From positions 1 through 5,307 of the forward strand of contig JAJPJU010000063.1 of the NCBI GenBank assembly GCA_021324035.1: a stretch of DNA of 5,307 nucleotides, in the 5' to 3' direction. The position numbers were made by a program, and so were the translations under genes. The notes beneath the pieces are model-generated. The model saw only the letters and a list, made by a program, of their open reading frames with translations, did not search any database and was not told the DNA's origin. The DNA is from Spartobacteria bacterium (GTDB lineage Bacteria > Verrucomicrobiota > Verrucomicrobiia > Chthoniobacterales > UBA10450). Below, piece by piece: positions 1 through 4,216 of this stretch (position 1 is its first letter; each line of letters begins with the position of its first letter).

Positions 1-86
1 ACTTTCCCAAGCGCGGCGCCGCCCTTGTTCAGCATGCGGACGACCAATGGCGCATTGGTCTCGTCGATTGTCATTCGGGCAGCCAT
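1..86 (-). CDS. Unidentified protein, N-terminal fragment
   Basis: On the minus strand an ATG at 86 opens a frame that stays open to the window edge. It begins MAARMTIDETNAPLVV, then RMLNKGGAALGK, with about 28 codons visible. The same frame has an in-frame stop a short way upstream and no other ATG, GTG or TTG before 86, so the start is either 86 or the second ATG at 74. A GAGAGA stretch lies directly before the 86 start; it is too close to be an ideal ribosome site for 86 and about 12 nt from 74. I do not recognise the family from so short a piece and propose no function. The gene is divergent from msrA with an 83-bp gap, an arrangement compatible with a shared promoter region. It could be a chance frame, but its position and orientation make a real gene start reasonably likely. 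Confidence 0.45.
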   Translation of the reverse strand, partial: MAARMTIDETNAPLVVRMLNKGGAALGK

Positions 87-125
87 TCTCTCGACATGTT
101 GTTTGCGGACGCGGCAAAGGCAAGT

Positions 126-139
126 GCAACTATGGTTGC
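126..139. repeat. Small perfect inverted repeat in divergent gap
   Basis: GCAAC (126-130) and GTTGC (135-139) are perfect inverted copies separated by TATG. The site lies in the 83-bp gap between the minus-strand start at 86 and the msrA start at 170, where a shared operator could sit. Five-bp arms arise easily by chance, so this is only a candidate. Confidence 0.25.
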
Positions 140-169
140 GCCCGGTGCCTCGTCATTCGATCATTCCTC

Positions 170-646
170 ATGGCAACAGAGAAAGCGATGTTTGGGGCAG
201 GATGTTTCTGGGGTGTCGAGGAGACTTTTCGGAAGTTGAAAGGCGTGACTTCGACTGCAGTCGGTTACGCGGGCGGGACCAAAGACAATCCCAGCTACGA
301 GGATGTCTGCAGTGACGAAACCGGCCACGCCGAAGTGGTGCAGCTGGAATTTGATTCTTCACAAATCGGATACGATCAGCTTCTCGACGTTTTCTGGACA
401 AGTCACAATCCGACCACGATGAATCGCCAGGGCCCGGACGTTGGAACCCAATATCGCTCCGCGATTTTTTATTATTCGCCTGAACAAAGGACGGCCGCCG
501 AAGCTTCCAAGCAAAAATTGTCAGCGAGCGGCAAATTCAATCGACCGATCGTCACCCAGATCGAGCCGGCGCCCAAATTCTGGCGGGCGGAGGAATATCA
601 TCAATGTTATCTGGAAAAGCGCGGCCAGTCTCACTGTGCGATCTGA
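170..646 (+). CDS. msrA: Peptide methionine (S)-S-oxide reductase MsrA
   Basis: Reduces methionine-S-sulfoxide, free or in proteins, back to methionine in the cytoplasm, normally recycled by thioredoxin. The 158-residue product carries the family signature GCFWG at 11-15 with the catalytic cysteine at Cys12, then VGYAGG (31-36), TGHAE (51-55) and NRQGPDVGTQYRS (85-97). By spacing from the catalytic cysteine, Glu55, Asp90 and Tyr95 correspond to E. coli Glu94, Asp129 and Tyr134, the sulfoxide-binding and proton-transfer residues. The C-terminus ends EEYHQCYLEKRGQSHCAI, so Cys146 and Cys156 are candidate resolving cysteines; Cys47 is the other cysteine. The frame extends upstream to an ATG at 47, but that would add 41 residues unlike the family and overlap the divergent gene, so ATG 170 is chosen. 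No signal peptide is seen, and the length fits a compact cytoplasmic MsrA. No Shine-Dalgarno sequence precedes the start; ATG 188 is an alternative. Confidence 0.96.
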   Translation: MATEKAMFGAGCFWGVEETFRKLKGVTSTAVGYAGGTKDNPSYEDVCSDETGHAEVVQLEFDSSQIGYDQLLDVFWTSHNPTTMNRQGPDVGTQYRSAIFYYSPEQRTAAEASKQKLSASGKFNRPIVTQIEPAPKFWRAEEYHQCYLEKRGQSHCAI

Positions 647-652
647 AAAGCA

Positions 653-680
653 GTGACCGGTGGCCTGTGACAAGTGACCA
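653..680. repeat. Degenerate 7-bp tandem repeat, four units
   Basis: Four consecutive heptamers follow the consensus GTGRCMN: 653-659, 660-666, 667-673 and 674-680. Units 1, 3 and 4 begin GTGAC and unit 2 begins GTGGC; the last two positions vary. The array begins seven bases after the msrA stop codon and lies in the gap before pgl. The units keep exact 7-bp spacing although their ends have diverged, so a simple-sequence array that has since drifted is more likely than coincidence. No function is evident. Confidence 0.6.
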
Positions 681-720
681 GATCGAATTCGGCAAACCGA
701 TGACGGATCGCGGTTCACTG

Positions 721-735
721 ATCGCTCAAGGCGAT
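721..735 (+). promoter_or_regulatory. Small hairpin overlapping weak pgl ribosome site
   Basis: ATCGC (721-725) and GCGAT (731-735) are perfect inverted copies around a 5-nt loop. The only Shine-Dalgarno-like bases before pgl, AAGG at 728-731, lie in the loop and first stem base, about 12 nt from the start. In RNA this could modestly affect initiation. The stem is short and the claim is speculative. Confidence 0.2.
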
Positions 736-743
736 GTTGTGCA

Positions 744-1442
744 ATGAGTAATCGCGCGCAGATCGTCCGCACAAAAAATTTTGCCGCGGACGGGGCCAAC
801 TTCATCCTCGCCCTCGCGCACAAGGCGCTGTCTGAGCGTGACGAATTTCGGATCGCGCTGTCGGGTGGAAATACCCCGCGCCCGGTCTACTCAGAATTCG
901 CCCGCATTGGCATCGACCTGCCGTGGGACCGCGTTTTAATCACGTTCGGAGACGAACGCTGCGTTCCACCGGACGACGAGCAGAGTAATTTCCAAATGGC
1001 GCGCGAAACTTTGTTTCTTCCCGCCAACATTCCGGAGAAATCCATTCTGCGGATGCGCGGCGAGATCGATCCGCAACTCGCCTCCCAACAATACCAGGAC
1101 GATCTCGATGTTTTGGCGACGCAGCGCGGCGAACAAATTTATCGGCACGATCTGATTTTGCTCGGGTTGGGGGAGGACGGTCATACCGCGTCATTATTTC
1201 CTGAGACTGCGGCTTTGAACGAAGCCAGCCGGCGCGTTGTTGCCAATTTCGTGCCGAAACTCAATACCTGGCGGCTGACCTTTACCTTTCCGTTAATCAA
1301 TCACGCGCGACATGTTTGTTTTTTGGTGAACGCGACCAAGAACGCGGAGTTGATCGATCAGGTGATCAAGGGCGATTCGAAATTTCCAGCCGCACGCGTG
1401 GATCCGACCGCGGGAACTTTGACCTGGATTTTGGGCGACTAG
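744..1442 (+). CDS. pgl: 6-phosphogluconolactonase (DevB/Pgl type)
   Basis: Hydrolyses 6-phosphoglucono-delta-lactone to 6-phosphogluconate, the second step of the oxidative pentose phosphate pathway, in the cytosol. The 232-residue product shows the glucosamine-6-phosphate isomerase/6PGL fold signatures in order: ALSGGNTP (38-45, phosphate-binding loop), FGDERCVPPDDEQSN (68-82) and LLGLGEDGHTASLFP (139-153). The DGH triplet (Asp145, His147) and Arg72 match the positions known to be catalytic or substrate-binding in this family. The length is typical. GDER plus GEDGHTASLFP separates it from glucosamine-6-phosphate deaminase (NagB) and from the unrelated beta-propeller lactonase. ATG 744 is the natural start; the ATG at 733 is out of frame. 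The usual partners zwf and gnd are not in this window. The gene follows msrA after 97 bp containing a tandem repeat and faces a convergent gene 46 bp downstream. No clear promoter is seen. Confidence 0.95.
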   Translation: MSNRAQIVRTKNFAADGANFILALAHKALSERDEFRIALSGGNTPRPVYSEFARIGIDLPWDRVLITFGDERCVPPDDEQSNFQMARETLFLPANIPEKSILRMRGEIDPQLASQQYQDDLDVLATQRGEQIYRHDLILLGLGEDGHTASLFPETAALNEASRRVVANFVPKLNTWRLTFTFPLINHARHVCFLVNATKNAELIDQVIKGDSKFPAARVDPTAGTLTWILGD

Positions 1443-1450
1443 GCGTCGTC

Positions 1451-1482
1451 GCCTCAACGACTAAACCCCTCAACTTCTCAAC
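1451..1482 (-). repeat. Degenerate 8-bp tandem repeat, four units
   Basis: Read on the minus strand, four consecutive octamers follow the consensus GTTKAGNN: 1482-1475, 1474-1467, 1466-1459 and 1458-1451. Three units begin GTTGAG and the third begins GTTTAG; the last two positions vary (AA, GG, TC, GC). The flanking octamer at 1490-1483 is a poorer match. The array fills most of the 46-bp space between the convergent ends of pgl and the zinc-ribbon gene. It differs in period and sequence from the heptamer array on the other side of pgl. It has no U-tract and does not look like a Rho-independent terminator. Confidence 0.6.
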
Positions 1483-1488
1483 ATCTTA

Positions 1489-1893
1489 TCAGTATTGTTC
1501 GCCCGTATCCGGTGTCGGCGGAACAAGATCTTTGACCGCCCACACATGAAGCATTACCGCACCCCAGTAGGGAATCAGCATCAGGATTCCCCAACCGGCG
1601 GACGCGATCGCGGCCAGGATGGCGAAGAAGATCGCCGTCGGGGTGATGAGAAACAGGATGAACGCCCCCATAACGCGATGACCTTTATAAATATGACCCA
1701 GGCCGGGAATGATGCTGAGCAAAATCGCCATGGCATCACTCGCTTTCGGCTCGGCCGGTTTCGTTGCCTCAAGCGTCCAATCGCAGTTCGTGCAAGAAGT
1801 CGCATTTTTGGGCAACGTGGTGCCGCAATATGGGCATTGCTTCGTGTCCCAGCTCACTTCCTGGGTTTGGGTCGGTGCGTCGGTGTATTCCAT
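1489..1893 (-). CDS. Zinc-ribbon membrane protein, TM2-like
   Basis: A 134-residue protein of unknown function. An N-terminal zinc ribbon has two pairs of cysteines, CPYC (Cys20, Cys23) and CTNC (Cys34, Cys37), 10 residues apart, enough to bind one zinc ion. A short polar Ala/Lys/Glu/Pro linker (about 41-52) follows, then hydrophobic segments at about 54-66, 74-96 and 100-120. The first of these contains IIPGLGHIYKGHRVMG (61-76), which resembles the PGLGQxYxG pattern of small TM2-type or related integral membrane proteins. It probably sits in the inner membrane with the ribbon in the cytosol. The C-terminal tail is short and polar. ATG 1893 lacks a Shine-Dalgarno sequence. A TTGACG hexamer at 1942-1937 could be a -35 box, but no matching -10 box is found. 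The gene is convergent with pgl and divergent from wecB, so it is probably a single-gene unit. The cysteine pattern and hydrophobic profile make the reading frame secure; the function is not known. Confidence 0.85.
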   Translation of the reverse strand: MEYTDAPTQTQEVSWDTKQCPYCGTTLPKNATSCTNCDWTLEATKPAEPKASDAMAILLSIIPGLGHIYKGHRVMGAFILFLITPTAIFFAILAAIASAGWGILMLIPYWGAVMLHVWAVKDLVPPTPDTGEQY

Positions 1894-1913
1894 CAGGATT
1901 GAATCGCAACTCT

Positions 1914-1936
1914 AACCTCACAAGTAGGGGTTTTTT
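1914..1936 (+). terminator. Possible weak Rho-independent terminator
   Basis: On the plus strand AACCTC (1914-1919) pairs with GGGGTT (1927-1932) in a 6-bp stem that includes one T-G wobble, with a 7-nt loop, and the T-run continues to 1936. No plus-strand gene ends here. If functional it would stop read-through or antisense transcription coming across the zinc-ribbon gene before it reaches wecB. The stem is weak, so confidence is low. Confidence 0.28.
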
Positions 1937-2145
1937 CGTCAAGCTTTCGTTGTCCCACTATCGATTGTTCGGTGGTTATCCGAAAGCCCAGTTACTTATC
2001 GTCGAAACCGACTCGATTCCGGTCCAAAATTTGCCGAAGCTCGAGGATCGAACGATACTGGCCGTTCAAGCGACGCTGAGAATTCTACCGGCGCGAATGA
2101 ATTTATGCTGACCCGTTTCAAGTCCATCGTCAGTCTCGAATACGG

Positions 2146-2170
2146 CATTCGGCAAAGCTTTTCCCGAATG
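2146..2170. promoter_or_regulatory. Dyad-symmetric candidate operator upstream of wecB
   Basis: CATTCGG (2146-2152) and CCGAATG (2164-2170) are perfect 7-bp inverted copies. Inside them AAA (2154-2156) can pair with TTT (2160-2162) after one C-C mismatch, giving a nearly continuous 25-nt dyad centred on an AAAGCTTT palindrome. It ends 50 bp before the wecB start codon. This could be a repressor or activator site, or a hairpin in the 5' untranslated RNA. There is no T-run after it, so it is not a standard terminator. Confidence 0.4.
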
Positions 2171-2220
2171 TAAGAAACGTATCGAGCGCGCTAATCTCTT
2201 CGCACGCACTGCGCCATTCA

Positions 2221-3351
2221 ATGCCACTCAAAGTCCTACTGCTTTTCGGGACACGACCCGAAGTGATCAAACTTGCGCCGGTAATTCGGATTTTACGCGC
2301 AAATCCTGACAAATTTGAGTGTCGGGTTTGCACGACCGGTCAACATCGTCAAATGGCGGATCAGGCGATGCGGGAATTTTCCTTGTCGCCCGATGTTCGG
2401 CTCGACGCGATGGCCGACGGTCGATCTCTTGCTCAACTTACCGGTCGATTATTCGCGGACATTGATCAATTACTCGGACAGGAATCACCGGACTGGCTGC
2501 TCGTTCAAGGCGATACCACCTCTGCTATGGTCGCCGCGATGTGCGCGTTCTACCGACAAATCAAAGTGGGGCACGTCGAAGCCGGACTCCGTACGGGGGA
2601 TCGATGGGCGCCGTTCCCCGAGGAAATTAATCGAACCATCATTGGTGATGTGGCTGATCTTCATTTCGCGCCCACGAGCCGGGCGGCGGACAATCTACGC
2701 GCGGCCGGGGCCGCCGAATCGTCCATTCACGTTACCGGCAACACTGTTGTGGATGCTCTTCTCTGGACGACCGAAAACATGGGGGACGCGATTCCGGCTA
2801 GCTTGGATCAAGTGTTGGTGGACTCAATTCGCGCCCGCCGCCTGATTCTGGTAACCAGTCATCGTCGCGAGTCGTTCGGACAAGGTTTGGAGAACATTTG
2901 CCGGGCCTTGAAAGAAATCGTGTGCGGTCATCCCGATGTCGCAATTGTCTATCCGGTTCATCTCAATCCAAATGTTCGTGGCCCGGTCTTGAAACTCCTT
3001 GGCGGTGAGTCGCGTATTCACTTGATCGAACCAGTCGGGTACGGCGCTTTCGTGTATTTGATGAAAAAGAGTTACTTCATCCTGACCGATTCTGGAGGAA
3101 TCCAGGAGGAGGCGCCGGCCTTAGGCAAGCCAATCTTAATCATGCGCGATGTGACGGAGCGCCCGGAAGTTATCGAATCAGGGTGCGGTCGTCTGGTCGG
3201 CACCGACGTAAATAATATCGCTGATGCAGCGTCGGAACTACTAGAAAATCGCAGCGCCTACGAGAAAATGGCAAACCGGAAAGATCCGTTTGGAGACGGG
3301 AGAGCGGCGGAGCGAATTGTTAATCTTCTCACAACCGAATTACACCGCTGA
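2221..3351 (+). CDS. wecB: UDP-N-acetylglucosamine 2-epimerase (non-hydrolysing)
   Basis: Interconverts UDP-GlcNAc and UDP-ManNAc in the cytoplasm, supplying ManNAc-type sugars for surface polysaccharide. The 376-residue product is full length and has two Rossmann-like GT-B halves. Family motifs in order: FGTRPEVIKLAPVI (9-22), TGQHRQM (39-45), VQGDTTSAM (95-103), GHVEAGLRTGDRWAPFPEE (117-135), VTGNTVVDAL (171-180), LVTSHRRESFG (210-220), YPVHLNPNVR (244-253), LTDSGGIQEEAPALGKP (288-304) and RDVTERPE (309-316). Asp98, Glu120, Glu134 and His214 correspond to E. coli WecB Asp95, Glu117, Glu131 and His213, the catalytic set; Arg12 also fits. The C-terminal DPFGDG (355-360) replaces the usual NPYGDG. 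ATG 2221 matches the family N-terminus, and no in-frame ATG, GTG or TTG occurs between it and the stop at 2098-2100. No Shine-Dalgarno sequence is seen. No glycosyltransferase or wecC-like dehydrogenase lies nearby, so the destination of its product cannot be told. Catalytic conservation argues against a hydrolysing (NeuC-type) enzyme. Confidence 0.95.
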   Translation: MPLKVLLLFGTRPEVIKLAPVIRILRANPDKFECRVCTTGQHRQMADQAMREFSLSPDVRLDAMADGRSLAQLTGRLFADIDQLLGQESPDWLLVQGDTTSAMVAAMCAFYRQIKVGHVEAGLRTGDRWAPFPEEINRTIIGDVADLHFAPTSRAADNLRAAGAAESSIHVTGNTVVDALLWTTENMGDAIPASLDQVLVDSIRARRLILVTSHRRESFGQGLENICRALKEIVCGHPDVAIVYPVHLNPNVRGPVLKLLGGESRIHLIEPVGYGAFVYLMKKSYFILTDSGGIQEEAPALGKPILIMRDVTERPEVIESGCGRLVGTDVNNIADAASELLENRSAYEKMANRKDPFGDGRAAERIVNLLTTELHR

Positions 3352-3400
3352 CTCTTTTCCCCATCGTAACGCTTTCCCCGCGGCAACCGGCTGTTTTTAG

Positions 3401-3430
3401 TTCGGCGATTGACCCACACGCCGCTACAAT
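3401..3430 (+). promoter_or_regulatory. Candidate promoter, near-leaderless start of NIF3-like gene
   Basis: TACAAT at 3425-3430 matches the sigma-70 -10 consensus at five of six positions. The -35 region 18 bp upstream (TTCGGC, 3401-3406) is poor; a better TTGACC at 3409-3414 is only 10 bp away and cannot pair with it. Transcription from this -10 would begin near 3437, within a few bases of the ATG at 3440, giving an almost leaderless mRNA. This is supported only by the hexamer and the lack of a ribosome-binding site. Confidence 0.3.
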
Positions 3431-3439
3431 TGTCAGTTG

Positions 3440-4195
3440 ATGACGACGCTCTCTGAAATAGTCGATTACACAAACGATTACCTTCGAGTTGAGGAAATTG
3501 AAGACTGGCCGAACGCACTTAACGGCCTGCAAATCGAGAATTCCGGCAAGGTCTCGAAAATTGGCGCGGCGGTGGATGTTTCCACGCGCGCGCTAACTGC
3601 TGCCGCCCAAAAGAATATCGATCTTTTAATCGTTCATCACGGTTTGTTCTGGCCGGGCTTGCAAACGGTGACCGGTTCGTTACGGCGGCAGTTGAAAATT
3701 GCATTCGAGAATGACCTCGCACTCTACAGTGCGCATTTGCCACTGGATGTGCATCCGAAAGTTGGCAACAACGCCCAACTCGCCGCGGCGTTGGGATTAA
3801 AATCCACAAAAAGGTTTTTAAAAGAAAAGGGCGAATCGGTTGGGCTGAAGGCGAAAACGTCGATGTCGCGCGACGTGCTGATTCGCAAACTCAAAACCGT
3901 TCTGCGCAGTCCGGTAAAAAGTTTCAACTTCGGTCCGAAACAATCCCGGCGAATCGGCATCGTCACCGGCGCCGCTGGCTCGGAGATTTATCGCATTGCC
4001 GAAGCCAACGTCGACACGTTCATCACCGGTGAGGCGCCGCACTGGGCTGCGGTCGCCGCGGAAGAGTTGGAAATGAATCTCATTCTGGGCGGCCACTACG
4101 CGACCGAAACCTTCGGCGTCAAAGCTCTGGCCGCTCACTTGTCTCAGAAGTTCCTCATCCCGTGGGAATTTCTGAGTTGTCCAACCGGTTTATAG
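3440..4195 (+). CDS. NIF3/YbgI-family dinuclear metal-centre protein
   Basis: A conserved cytoplasmic protein of the NIF3 family (also annotated as GTP cyclohydrolase 1 type 2 homolog), which forms toroidal hexamers with a two-metal site in each subunit. The cellular role is not settled, although a metal-dependent hydrolase activity is often suggested. The 251-residue product has the short bacterial architecture, without the central insert of longer members. N-terminal NALNGLQIE (25-33) and VDVSTRAL (45-52) fit the family. Metal ligands are visible as IVHHGLFW (64-71; His66, His67), SAHLPLDVH (97-105; Asp103) and GGHYATETFG (217-226; His219, Glu223), matching the His-His, Asp, His and Glu ligands of E. 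coli YbgI. TGEAPHW (197-203) is also typical. A TTG at 3437 directly precedes the ATG at 3440; ATG is preferred. No Shine-Dalgarno sequence is present. The DUF2339 gene starts 21 bp downstream on the same strand, so the two probably form an operon. Confidence 0.93.
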   Translation: MTTLSEIVDYTNDYLRVEEIEDWPNALNGLQIENSGKVSKIGAAVDVSTRALTAAAQKNIDLLIVHHGLFWPGLQTVTGSLRRQLKIAFENDLALYSAHLPLDVHPKVGNNAQLAAALGLKSTKRFLKEKGESVGLKAKTSMSRDVLIRKLKTVLRSPVKSFNFGPKQSRRIGIVTGAAGSEIYRIAEANVDTFITGEAPHWAAVAAEELEMNLILGGHYATETFGVKALAAHLSQKFLIPWEFLSCPTGL

Positions 4196-4216
4196 CAGTC
4201 AATCATCCTCGGCGTG

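Larger units (their letters stand above)
1894..2220. other. 327-bp divergent intergenic region without a gene
   Basis: This spacer separates the divergent zinc-ribbon gene and wecB. Open stretches here lack start codons or continue shadow frames, and the only ATG-initiated frames are very short (for example 22 codons from 2105). It holds a stem-loop with a T-run (1914-1936), a TTCGG/CCGAA inverted pair (1968-1972 and 1980-1984) and a larger dyad (2146-2170). No convincing sigma-70 promoter pair could be assigned on either strand. The length and dyads suggest it holds regulatory DNA for both genes. Confidence 0.6.

Noticed and set aside
47..169. 41-residue upstream extension of the msrA reading frame from ATG 47
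   Set aside because: It would overlap the divergent gene start, is Arg/Cys-rich and unlike MsrA leaders, and has no signal peptide features; ATG 170 leads directly into the family core.
1434..1453. GGCGAC/GTCGCC 6-bp hairpin at the end of pgl as a terminator
   Set aside because: It overlaps the stop codon and has no T-run; part of it falls inside the octamer array.
1495..1902. Plus-strand open frame of 135 codons over the zinc-ribbon gene
   Set aside because: It is the complement of a minus-strand gene with clear CxxC pairs and hydrophobic helices; its own translation is Arg-rich and shapeless.
1937..1942. TTGACG as a minus-strand -35 box for the zinc-ribbon gene
   Set aside because: No acceptable -10 hexamer occurs 16-18 bp downstream, so a promoter cannot be assigned.
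1922..2173. Open plus-strand frame ending in a 22-codon ATG frame at 2105-2173
   Set aside because: No start codon for the longer stretch, no ribosome site, and no recognisable motif; probably chance.
3361..3397. GC-rich stretch followed by a T-run after wecB as a terminator
   Set aside because: Only a 3-bp stem can be drawn before the T-run; too weak to call.
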